Shown here: piece by piece, positions 1 to 6,642 of the stretch
Position numbering within the stretch: position 1 is the stretch's first letter
Layout: each line of letters opens with the position of its first letter
Assembly: GCA_947302185.1 (NCBI GenBank)
Contig: CAMYVI010000117.1
Location: forward strand, 1 to 7,556
Length of the DNA: 7,556 nt
Reading direction: 5' to 3'
Origin: an uncultured Lachnospiraceae bacterium
GTDB lineage: Bacteria > Bacillota_A > Clostridia > Lachnospirales > Lachnospiraceae
Notes under the pieces: model-generated
What the model saw: only the letters and a program-made list of their open reading frames with translations
Told to the model about the DNA's origin: nothing
Database searches by the model: none
Translations under genes and position numbers: made by a program

Positions 1-1209
1 AGCAGACTGATAGATATTGGGATTAATCCACCACTAATTTTTATTTTATTTTTACTGAAGACGGTGTCGTCATATTTATTCTTTGCGTATCGATCTGCAA
101 TAATGACGGCGAACCAAAAAAAGTATATTCTGGATGTGGCAGATTATTTTGTTACTGTTGCGACGAATATTGCCCAAATAGCTGTATTAATTATCTTTAA
201 AGACTTTATTATATACACTATAGTAGCTGTTTTCTCTACAATACTTAAGAATGCGGTAAATGCATTAATCGCACAGAAATATTATCCCCAGTTTTTTATC
301 AAAGAAAAAGATTCTTTGAGTCGCGAAGAGATACGGGACTTATTCAAAGACTGTGGAGCGTTGTTTGTATATAAAGTCAATGGTACAGTTCTTAAAGCCA
401 CGGATAATATGGTACTTGGCGCATTTGTTGGAATGACGATGGTGGGCTTATATTCGAACTACCTGCTATTTTATACAACAATAAAAAATCTTCTGCGCCA
501 GCTTTATACAGCGGTTAAAGCAAGTACCGGAAATCTTTTTGCAACAGAAGGGGTAGAGACGCAATACAGATTTTTTGAAACAATGAACTATCTGACGGTA
601 ATTCTTTACGGAACTGCTGCTGTAGGTCTATCTGTTTGTGCAAATGAATTGTTAACTGTTTGGATTGGACCGGATTATTTAATTCCTGCACCTTTTGCTA
701 TACTAATAGGTATTGAAACACTTACCAACGGATTAAAACAAAATTTGGGCCAGATTCGAACAGTCACTGGAGTATTTCGACAAGCCTGGAAAAGACCAAT
801 TCTAAGCGTAATAATAAACTTAGTGGCTTCTGTGATTCTGGTACAGTATATTGGTATATATGGAGTCATACTTGGAACTATTCTTGCTGATGTTCTTACA
901 AATTTAGCAATTGATCCAAGAATTATTCATCAGTATAGCTTTAATAATTATAAACCAGTATCAGCATATTATAAAAAGAATGGGGCATATTTCCTTTTAC
1001 TGATTGCAATTGGAGCATTTGACCTGTGGTTCTGTTCGTGGTTCTTATCCGGACATGGCTGGATATCGGTGATTGTACATATGTTGATTGTTGTAGTGAC
1101 AGTTCCTGCTGTATATATAGGGATATATTGGAAAACAAAAGAATGTCAATACTTAAGAAGTATTGCCGAAAGAACAATTGCAAAATTAAAATCAAAAGTC
1201 ACAAAGTAA
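1..1209 (+). CDS. Polysaccharide (Wzx/MATE-like) flippase, C-terminal part
   Basis: Partial gene: the frame is open from base 1, so the N-terminus lies outside the window. About 402 residues are visible, ending at TAA 1207-1209. Family members are usually near 480-510 residues, so roughly the first 100 are missing. The protein is strongly hydrophobic, with about ten membrane segments. It carries the GLYSNY stretch (visible residues ~149-154) and a following ASTGNL stretch (~174-179), which I associate with clostridial polysaccharide biosynthesis/export proteins of the MOP superfamily. The C-terminus is short, lysine-rich and cytoplasmic. The inferred role is moving undecaprenyl-linked oligosaccharide units across the inner membrane for capsule or cell-wall polysaccharide. 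The codons are clearly more AT-rich than in the genes further right, typical of horizontally exchanged polysaccharide loci. A GTG at 64 is not the start, because the frame continues upstream with sensible hydrophobic sequence. Confidence 0.85.
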   Translation, partial: SRLIDIGINPPLIFILFLLKTVSSYLFFAYRSAIMTANQKKYILDVADYFVTVATNIAQIAVLIIFKDFIIYTIVAVFSTILKNAVNALIAQKYYPQFFIKEKDSLSREEIRDLFKDCGALFVYKVNGTVLKATDNMVLGAFVGMTMVGLYSNYLLFYTTIKNLLRQLYTAVKASTGNLFATEGVETQYRFFETMNYLTVILYGTAAVGLSVCANELLTVWIGPDYLIPAPFAILIGIETLTNGLKQNLGQIRTVTGVFRQAWKRPILSVIINLVASVILVQYIGIYGVILGTILADVLTNLAIDPRIIHQYSFNNYKPVSAYYKKNGAYFLLLIAIGAFDLWFCSWFLSGHGWISVIVHMLIVVVTVPAVYIGIYWKTKECQYLRSIAERTIAKLKSKVTK

Positions 1210-1260
1210 AGACTGATAATATCCATATAATATTTATTCAAAATTTTCAAGGAGTAATAA

Positions 1261-2475
1261 TTGAAGTCTTTCGACCCTTCAACAACACAATCAACCGTCT
1301 GTCAACTCATCTCCGCCGCATTATTTCATACCAATGAACCCTATGCGGCGGATGTCGACTGGCAGGCAGTCTATGAGGAAATGCGTGCACAGACGATCCA
1401 GGGGCTCGTTATGGATATCCTTCCGGAGCTACCGTGCCCGGATGATCTGAAGAAACTCTGGAGGAGCGAGTGCTTCCAGATGGTAAAAAACGGAATCCGG
1501 CTGCGCTATGAGCAGGCGGAGTTCCTGTCGATCCTGGAGAAGCAGGAGGTCCCTTATGTGATACTGAAGGGGACGGCAGCGGCCATGTATTACCCGAACC
1601 CGATGCTGCGGGGGATGGGAGATGTTGACGTCTATGTGCCGTACAGATATCATGCAGAGCTTACAAGGATGTTGACAGAGAATGGATACGCACAGCTAAA
1701 AGACAAAGAAGATTATGTAAGGCATAGAGAATTTGAAAAAAATGCCGTGGAGTTTGAGGTTCATCGTGCCTATGCATTTGTTAACAGTAAGAAAGAAAAA
1801 GAATATATCGACGGACTGCTCGAGAAATGCTGCAGCGGTGAAGTGAAAGTCGACAGGGCGGAGCAGGGTGCGACAGCTTTTTATTTTCCGCCGAAAGACA
1901 TAAACGGAATTGTTCTGCTGGAGCATATCGGGCATCACCTCTACTCGGGGCTTGGATTCAGGCAGATCATCGACTGGATGATGTATGTCAGTACATCACT
2001 GGGAGATGTTGAGTGGGAGCATTTTCAGCCGATGGCAGAAAAAGCCGGCCTCGAGACGCTCGCAAAGACAGTCACAAAGATGTGTGTAAAGTACCTGGGA
2101 CTTGAGCCGAGGTTTGAATGGTGCATGGACGCGGATGATGCTCTTGCAGGTGAGCTCTTATCACTTATTTTTGAAAATGGCAACTTCGGACAGAAAATGC
2201 CGCATGAGAACATCGTTGCAAAAACGGAGAACCATTTCAGGAAGTCCGGAAATATTTTTGCCACCTTGCAGGCGACAGGCGAGTTTAACTGGAAACTCTA
2301 TAAGAAGCACTGCTGGTTAAAACCGTTTGCCGGGCTGTATCAGATCGGCCGCTACACGAGGCAGGTCGTTACAAATCCGGGAGTTATAAAGAGCTTCAGG
2401 AAGGGGACGGCTGAGGGGAAGAAGCGGTTTGAGGTGCTGGAGAGACTCGGGATTGTGAACAATGATGATGCTTAG
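1261..2475 (+). CDS. Uncharacterised nucleotidyltransferase family protein (NTP_transf_5-like)
   Basis: 404 residues starting at TTG 1261. This rare start is supported by AAGGAG at 1249-1254, six bases upstream, and no better-placed ATG exists nearby. The fold signature is VILKG (residues 100-104), then YPNPMLRGMGDVDVYV (111-126) with the paired aspartates D121 and D123 of the nucleotidyltransferase active site, then a third acidic strand EFEVH (164-168). A conserved family stretch GLGFRQIIDWMMYV follows at 230-243. This matches the NTP_transf_5 (PF14907) pattern: LKG, GDxD, and an FxxH-type strand. No enzymatic reaction is firmly established for these proteins. They often sit in polysaccharide, exopolysaccharide or peptide-modification loci, which agrees with the flippase 51 bases upstream. 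The two genes probably form one transcript ending at the terminator at 2506. Family assignment is fairly secure; substrate is unknown. There is an AT-rich patch around 1680-1800 inside an otherwise mid-GC gene. Confidence 0.8.
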   Translation: MKSFDPSTTQSTVCQLISAALFHTNEPYAADVDWQAVYEEMRAQTIQGLVMDILPELPCPDDLKKLWRSECFQMVKNGIRLRYEQAEFLSILEKQEVPYVILKGTAAAMYYPNPMLRGMGDVDVYVPYRYHAELTRMLTENGYAQLKDKEDYVRHREFEKNAVEFEVHRAYAFVNSKKEKEYIDGLLEKCCSGEVKVDRAEQGATAFYFPPKDINGIVLLEHIGHHLYSGLGFRQIIDWMMYVSTSLGDVEWEHFQPMAEKAGLETLAKTVTKMCVKYLGLEPRFEWCMDADDALAGELLSLIFENGNFGQKMPHENIVAKTENHFRKSGNIFATLQATGEFNWKLYKKHCWLKPFAGLYQIGRYTRQVVTNPGVIKSFRKGTAEGKKRFEVLERLGIVNNDDA

Positions 2476-2505
2476 AGGAAAAAATATAAACGGTTGCAAA
2501 GCGCA

Positions 2506-2532
2506 CGCCCGGCCGGAAGCCGGGCGCTTTTT
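2506..2532 (+). terminator. Intrinsic terminator after the polysaccharide genes
   Basis: A perfect 8-bp GC-rich stem (CGCCCGGC 2506-2513 with GCCGGGCG 2519-2526) closes a 5-base loop and is followed by TTTTT (2528-2532). It lies 30 bases after the nucleotidyltransferase stop and separates that transcription unit from the next. Confidence 0.9.
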
Positions 2533-2564
2533 CTGATACATCTCAGCGCCAGAGAAAAATGGCA

Positions 2565-2592
2565 TTGCCTAATTTGGCTCAAATGTTATAAT
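2565..2592 (+). promoter_or_regulatory. Sigma-A promoter with extended -10
   Basis: The -10 box is a perfect TATAAT (2587-2592), preceded by TG at 2584-2585, one base before the hexamer, which gives an extended -10. The -35 is TTGCCT (2565-2570, four of six consensus bases) with a 16-base spacer. The transcription start would fall near 2599, leaving a leader of about 25 bases before the AAA-ATPase-like gene. It follows directly on the upstream terminator. It may also drive gpsA and the VanZ gene, since no terminator or obvious promoter is seen in the short gaps between them. Confidence 0.75.
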
Positions 2593-2624
2593 AGTAATAT
2601 ACGATGAACGGAGAGGAGGAGCAC

Positions 2625-3851
2625 ATGGGAACATACCTAAACCCCGGCAAAGCAGCCTTTGAAGAGGCTGTGAATTCCGAAATATATGTTGATAAGACAG
2701 AGATGATCGGATTTCTCAATTCCGTGGTTCGGACGAAGCAGAAATATGTCAGCGTCTCCCGTCCTCGCCGGTTCGGGAAGACGATGGCGGCCGATATGAT
2801 CTGCGCCTATTATGACAGGAAAGCGAACAGCAGGGAACTGTTCGAGGCAAGGAAACTGAAAACCGGGTGGCCGCCCGAGAGAACGCAGGCGTGGGATGCT
2901 TATCTCGGAAAATTTGATGTGATCAGGCTTGTGATGACGAAATTTTTCAAGAAGAACATTTCAGTCGAGAACGCGCTCGCGAATATGCAGCGGTTGGTGG
3001 TCAGAGACATTAAGAAAGCCTATCCTGACGCGGATTATTATGATGAGAGCAGCCTGATCCAGACAATTGAGGATGTCTATACCGCAGATGAGAGTCAGGT
3101 TGTGATCGTGATCGATGAATGGGATGCGGTCTTCAGAGTCAGACAGGATGACAGAGAGGGGCAGACGGAGTATCTGGATTTTCTTCGAGATCTGCTGAAG
3201 GACAATGAGCATATCGCGCTGGCTTATATGACGGGAATATTGCCGATCAAAAAGTACGGTGAACATTCGGCACTGAATATGTTCACGGAGTATTCAATGG
3301 AAGCCCCCAGGCAGCTTGCAGTCTATACAGGCTTTACAGAAAGTGAAGTAAAGGCGCTCTGCACTAAGTACGGAATGGATTATAAAGAAGTTTCCAGTTG
3401 GTATGACGGTTATATAATAAGCGATCGAATTGAACCTGATAAGAGAGCTGCTTATCGGCAGGGAAGGTATGATGGGCATAAGATTGCCATCTATAGTCCG
3501 TTGTCGGTTGTAGAATCGATGACCACCGGTCAGATCAGGAACTACTGGAACAAGACCGAGACATACGAAGCTCTCGCGGAATACATACGCAAGGATTTCG
3601 ACGGTCTGAAGGATGCCGTTGCGCTCCTGATGGATGGCGGCAGACTCCCGATTGACACATCCTCATATCAGAACGATATGACCACATTCCACAGTCGAGA
3701 TGACGTGCTTTCGCTTCTGATTCACCTCGGATATCTAGGGTATGACGATGAGACGGGCGAAGTGTTCATTCCCAACCGGGAGATTCTTGATGAATTCAGG
3801 ACTTCCACGAAGTCGAGTGAATGGGTGGATACATTCAAACAGGTAAGATAA
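2625..3851 (+). CDS. AAA-ATPase-like protein, lacking the usual C-terminal nuclease domain
   Basis: 408 residues from ATG 2625. That start is chosen because AGGAGG (2614-2619) sits five bases before it and MGTYLNPG is the typical family N-terminus; an ATG at 2604 lies upstream of the ribosome binding site. Visible motifs: EIYVDKT (19-25); a variant Walker A SRPRRFGKT (45-53); a Walker B-like VIVIDEWDAVF (160-170); TGILPIKKYGEHSALNMFTEYSM (203-225); SWYDGY (258-263); SPLSVV (291-296). These fit the AAA-ATPase-like family (PF09820). Most relatives continue for another 100 or more residues into a PD-(D/E)XK nuclease-like domain (PF08011). Here the protein ends at TFKQVR just after GYLGYDDETGEVFIPN, 33 bases before gpsA, with no nuclease remnant in another frame. 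It is therefore probably a truncated copy, though the ATPase motifs are intact. The biological role of the family is not established. Confidence 0.82.
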   Translation: MGTYLNPGKAAFEEAVNSEIYVDKTEMIGFLNSVVRTKQKYVSVSRPRRFGKTMAADMICAYYDRKANSRELFEARKLKTGWPPERTQAWDAYLGKFDVIRLVMTKFFKKNISVENALANMQRLVVRDIKKAYPDADYYDESSLIQTIEDVYTADESQVVIVIDEWDAVFRVRQDDREGQTEYLDFLRDLLKDNEHIALAYMTGILPIKKYGEHSALNMFTEYSMEAPRQLAVYTGFTESEVKALCTKYGMDYKEVSSWYDGYIISDRIEPDKRAAYRQGRYDGHKIAIYSPLSVVESMTTGQIRNYWNKTETYEALAEYIRKDFDGLKDAVALLMDGGRLPIDTSSYQNDMTTFHSRDDVLSLLIHLGYLGYDDETGEVFIPNREILDEFRTSTKSSEWVDTFKQVR

Positions 3852-3883
3852 ATCCTCTGCATATATTGAAAGGAGAGAATATC

Positions 3884-4942
3884 ATGAATATCGCCGTCAT
3901 CGGAGCCGGCACCTGGGGCATGGCCCTCGCAAGGCTCATGAGCGTATACGGGCACGGCGTGACCGTCTGGTCCGCACTCCCGGAAGAAATCGATGAACTA
4001 AACCGCACAAGAAGGCAGAAGAACCTTCCGGACATGATCATCCCGGATGAGATCGTGTTCACAAAGAGCATTGAGGAGGCCTGCAAAGACAAGGACATCT
4101 ACCTCTTTGCGGTCCCGTCCGTGTTTGTGAGAAGGACCTCGCGTCTGGCCTGCCCGTTCATCCCGGAGGGGGCCACCATCGTCGACGTGGCCAAGGGAAT
4201 TGAGCCGGACACGCTCATGACCATGAGCGAGGTGATCCGGTCGGAGATCCCGCAGGCCACCGTGGTCGCACTCTCGGGTCCGACCCACGCGGAGGAGGTC
4301 GCGAGGGACATCCCGACCACGATCGTCTCCGCCTGCGAGGATATGGAGGCCGCAAAGAAGGTGCAGGAGGTATTTACGAACCCGGTTCTGCGCGTCTACA
4401 CGAACCCGGATACGAAGGGTGTCGAGCTCTGCGGCGCACTCAAAAATATCATCGCCCTGGCCTCCGGCATCTCGGCCGGTCTCGGCTACGGCGACAACAC
4501 GAAGGCTGCGCTGATCACCCGCGGGCTCGCGGAGATGAGCCGTCTCGGGGTGAAGATGGGGTGCCTGCCGGAGACATTTTCCGGACTGGCGGGCATGGGC
4601 GACCTGATCGTCACCGCCACCTCTATTCACAGCCGTAACAATCGATGCGGGTATCTGATCGGTCAGGGATACACGCCTTCCGAGGCGGTAAAGCAGGTCG
4701 GAATGGTCGTTGAGGGTATCAACGCGATTCCTGCCGCAATGACGCTGGCGGAGAAGTATGGGGTTGAGATGCCGATCACGGCCTCCGTCGACGCGGTCAT
4801 CAACCACGGGGCGGATCCGAAGGAAGCCGTCCGGAAGCTGATGGGACGGAGCACAAAGACGGAGCTGCCGAAGCCTGTCTTCAACCTGAACTATGGGAAT
4901 ACCCTTTATACCGTACAGGAGGATCTCTCCGGAAAAGCCTGA
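3884..4942 (+). CDS. gpsA: Glycerol-3-phosphate dehydrogenase [NAD(P)+]
   Basis: 352 residues, a normal full length. The cytoplasmic enzyme reduces dihydroxyacetone phosphate to sn-glycerol-3-phosphate, the backbone for phospholipid synthesis. The start ATG 3884 has AAAGGAG at 3869-3875, eight bases upstream. Motifs: N-terminal dinucleotide-binding GAGTWG (7-12); VAKGIE (102-107) with conserved K104; SGPTHAEE (131-138); ELCGALKNIIALASG (181-195) containing the catalytic lysine K187; GDNTKAALITRGLAEM (203-218); SRNNR (250-254); and VVEGINA (275-281). All key residues are present. GC content is high, with the biased codon use of a well-expressed housekeeping gene, unlike the AT-rich flippase. 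The common Firmicutes neighbours der and plsY are absent. It is preceded by the truncated AAA gene and its stop overlaps the start of the VanZ gene. Expression probably depends on the promoter near 2587 unless another lies inside the AAA gene. Confidence 0.97.
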   Translation: MNIAVIGAGTWGMALARLMSVYGHGVTVWSALPEEIDELNRTRRQKNLPDMIIPDEIVFTKSIEEACKDKDIYLFAVPSVFVRRTSRLACPFIPEGATIVDVAKGIEPDTLMTMSEVIRSEIPQATVVALSGPTHAEEVARDIPTTIVSACEDMEAAKKVQEVFTNPVLRVYTNPDTKGVELCGALKNIIALASGISAGLGYGDNTKAALITRGLAEMSRLGVKMGCLPETFSGLAGMGDLIVTATSIHSRNNRCGYLIGQGYTPSEAVKQVGMVVEGINAIPAAMTLAEKYGVEMPITASVDAVINHGADPKEAVRKLMGRSTKTELPKPVFNLNYGNTLYTVQEDLSGKA

Positions 4943-6261
4943 TGAGCCGTTGGAGGAGTATGAAAAATAAAAGACTCGTATTTGAGATAGCTGTGCTTTT
5001 ATTTTACATGTTCACCGTTCTATGGTTTACGGTCATCAGTCGCTCAGAGGGTCTTCGCGGTGCACATTTTGACTTATTCTGGTCCTACAGGGCCTGGTTT
5101 GCGGGAAATAACGAGCTTGGAATCAAGATAGTCGCCAATATGGCTATGTTTATGCCTCTCGGGTTCCTGCTTGCCGGGCTCTTCTCGCATGCTGAAAATG
5201 GCAGAAAGAAGTTCATTTTCCTGATTCCGGCAGCGGGAGCGGGCTTTTCGCTGTGCATAGAGGTTCTGCAGCTTATGCTCCTTCGCGGGGTATTTGAGTG
5301 GGACGATATGGTCTCGAACACGGTCGGGGCTTTGCTGGGCTTGATCTCTTATTTCGTGTGTACAAAAGTGTTCGGCAACAGGAAAGAGATGATGGGTTCG
5401 CTCATCCATATCGGGTTTGTGGCGGCCTGTGTTTTCATTTTCGTAAGGAAGCCCGGCGAGGGGCTCGAGGGCGATATCGACGCGGCGAGAGTCTACTGCC
5501 TTGAGGTTGAAGCTGTCAGCTTTGATGAAGCCTCCCGGGAAATGAATCTTGAAGGGTTCGTCTTCTTCTATGATGAGCCGGATAAGCCCTATGAACTCTG
5601 GCTTAGGTCCACAGAGACGGGCGGAAAGACGGCGCTGACCGCGGAGTGCGGTCTGCCGCGGCCGGATGTGAACGCGTATTTCCTGTGTGAGTGCGACTAT
5701 ACGAATGTCGGATTTACCGCCGCAGCGCCGGTCGGAGTGATTGATAAGGATGCGGAGTACGAGATTCTCATAAAATGGCCCTTTATGAAGCCTGTCGGAA
5801 CGGGCATCTATGTGAGGAATGGCGGCGCCTTTTATGCGCCGGAAAATGCAGACCTGCCGGATCCCGGAGAGGGTGAGCACTTAAGGAACATCCTTGAGAA
5901 GGGGACGCTTCGCGTCGCAAGACCGGACATGCACTGTTGGGTCTACCAGATGGGAAGGTGCCTGTACTGGGTGGTCGATGAAGGGTTTCAGTTTGAGGAG
6001 GACGGCACGACCTATATTCAGTATCAGCTCACGACGACCCAGTATGAGAACCTGCCGGAAAAGAGGCTGGCACATGGGTGGTACTGGGACAATATCGGAG
6101 GATTTTTTGAGACATATGAGCTTGAAGGGGATTTCGGGTCCTATCGGGTCTCGAGGAGAGAGCTGCCGGAGGAGTATTCGATTAAGTCGATCGTGACAGG
6201 GTACTACAAGAACGGGAAGTGGCAGTGGAAGAGTTATTTCAGGCCGGTGTATGGGATCTGA
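4942..6261 (+). CDS. VanZ-family membrane protein with large C-terminal domain
   Basis: 439 residues if it starts at ATG 4942, which overlaps the gpsA TGA as ATGA and suggests translational coupling. An alternative ATG at 4960 (MKNKRLVF) has GGAGG only three bases upstream, so the start is uncertain by six residues. Residues ~12-33, 62-82, 90-112 and 124-143 are the four membrane segments of a VanZ domain. They carry the family hallmarks: NMAMFMPLGFLLAG (67-80), E107/Q110 in IEVLQ, and the acidic/Asn stretch WDDMVSNTVGALLG (120-133). A fifth hydrophobic segment (~152-168) leads to about 270 residues rich in W, Y and acidic residues, probably outside the membrane; I do not recognise this domain. 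VanZ proteins are linked to low-level teicoplanin resistance in the vanA cluster, but most chromosomal homologues have no known function. No vanHAX genes are nearby, so calling this a resistance gene is not justified. Confidence 0.85.
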   Translation: MSRWRSMKNKRLVFEIAVLLFYMFTVLWFTVISRSEGLRGAHFDLFWSYRAWFAGNNELGIKIVANMAMFMPLGFLLAGLFSHAENGRKKFIFLIPAAGAGFSLCIEVLQLMLLRGVFEWDDMVSNTVGALLGLISYFVCTKVFGNRKEMMGSLIHIGFVAACVFIFVRKPGEGLEGDIDAARVYCLEVEAVSFDEASREMNLEGFVFFYDEPDKPYELWLRSTETGGKTALTAECGLPRPDVNAYFLCECDYTNVGFTAAAPVGVIDKDAEYEILIKWPFMKPVGTGIYVRNGGAFYAPENADLPDPGEGEHLRNILEKGTLRVARPDMHCWVYQMGRCLYWVVDEGFQFEEDGTTYIQYQLTTTQYENLPEKRLAHGWYWDNIGGFFETYELEGDFGSYRVSRRELPEEYSIKSIVTGYYKNGKWQWKSYFRPVYGI

Positions 6262-6273
6262 AAGGTGAGGGAG

Positions 6274-6386
6274 GGTTCGACCGCCGAAGGGACGGTTCTG
6301 TTGTCGGTGACGGATTCTTTCAGAATCCGTCACCCTCAAGCAGAACCGTCCCCCTGGCCGTCAAACCCGCACCTGGCCGTCGAACC
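6274..6386. repeat. Three-tier nested inverted repeat (REPIN/MITE-like)
   Basis: Three concentric inverted repeats share one centre. The outer pair is GGTTCGAC (6274-6281) with GTCGAACC (6379-6386). The middle pair is GGGACGGTTCTG (6289-6300) with CAGAACCGTCCC (6341-6352), a perfect 12 bp. The inner pair is GGTGACGGATTCT (6306-6318) with AGAATCCGTCACC (6322-6334), a perfect 13 bp around a 3-base loop. The middle and inner arms look like diverged copies of one motif. The element begins just after the VanZ stop. It has no proper T tract, so it is a poor standard terminator, although the outer arm is followed by TTCTTT. A non-autonomous repeat mobilised in trans is the best guess. Confidence 0.8.
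6353..6386 (+). repeat. Short tandem direct repeat CCTGGCCGTCRAACC
   Basis: Two 15-base copies, at 6353-6367 and 6372-6386, differ at one base (A versus G) and sit at a 19-base period. Only the second copy pairs perfectly with the outer left arm GGTTCGAC of the nested inverted repeat; the first would pair with one mismatch. Confidence 0.7.
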
Positions 6387-6399
6387 TTCTTTAAAAAAA

Positions 6400-6431
6400 T
6401 TGTAGCATCTTACATGCATATGGTGTATAGT
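6400..6431 (+). promoter_or_regulatory. Probable promoter for the ribozyme-nagB transcript
   Basis: TATAGT (6426-6431) matches five of six -10 consensus bases and lies in an AT-rich stretch 46 bases before the ribozyme cleavage site. The -35 is weak: TTGTAG at 6400-6405 would need a long 20-base spacer, while TAGCAT at 6403-6408 has a 17-base spacer but poor consensus. The position is right for a transcript starting near 6438 with a leader of about 205 bases. Confidence 0.45.
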
Positions 6432-6476
6432 ACTTAAGTAAATGGCGTCTCCTAAACGGAGGAAAGGGGACATCAT

Positions 6477-6610
6477 AGCGCCTGGCCCATACAAGGGGTG
6501 ACGAGGATCGGCAGTTATCGAAACACTCGGCGGATGCTGCCGCGGTCAGAGAGCGGATCGTAAAGAGAGGAAGAAAACCCGGAATAAAAACCGGAACAAA
6601 GGCCTTTTCT
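6477..6610 (+). promoter_or_regulatory. glmS ribozyme: glmS-type self-cleaving ribozyme (GlcN6P-responsive) upstream of nagB
   Basis: Recognised by its conserved core. AGCGCC spans 6477-6482, with predicted cleavage between A6477 and G6478. GACGAGG lies at 6500-6506, TTATCGA at 6515-6521 and TCGGCGGATG at 6527-6536, all in glmS ribozyme order and spacing. Pairings I can trace: pseudoknot CGCC (6479-6482) with GGCG (6529-6532); P2 CGGCAG (6509-6514) with CTGCCG (6537-6542); P3 CGGTC (6543-6547) with GATCG (6556-6560); and a short P1, CCC (6486-6488) with GGG (6495-6497). The 3' domain is poorer: a P4.1-like CCGG/CCGG hairpin (6579-6594) and a possible P3.1 between the P3 loop AGAGAG (6548-6553) and TTTTCT (6605-6610), so the 3' boundary is approximate. 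In known cases bound glucosamine-6-phosphate is the catalytic cofactor, and cleavage exposes the downstream mRNA to RNase J and degradation. The next gene, 32 bases on, is nagB. Confidence 0.9.
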
Positions 6611-6642
6611 GTCGCAATAAGAAGATAAGAGAGGGAAATAAA

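Noticed and set aside
1226..1231. Perfect TATAAT in the gap before the nucleotidyltransferase
   Set aside because: No acceptable -35 at 16-18 bases and no extended TG; the surrounding DNA is very AT-rich, so a chance match is likely.
3998..4807. Minus-strand open frame of 269 codons opposite gpsA, and a similar one at 5074-5880 opposite the VanZ gene
   Set aside because: Both are antisense shadows of clear genes, with low-complexity Arg/His/Asp-rich translations and no motifs.
4942..6261. Glycopeptide resistance gene
   Set aside because: VanZ-like domains are common outside resistance clusters and no vanH, vanA/B, vanX or vanRS genes are present.
6289..6352. Nested hairpin as CRISPR repeat or as a normal rho-independent terminator
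   Set aside because: No regular repeat-spacer array, and no T tract directly after the main stems.
6442..6501. 19-codon reading frame (MASPKRRKGDIIAPGPYKG) overlapping the ribozyme 5' end, as a possible leader peptide
   Set aside because: No ribosome binding site upstream, and its bases are explained by the ribozyme core from 6477 onward.
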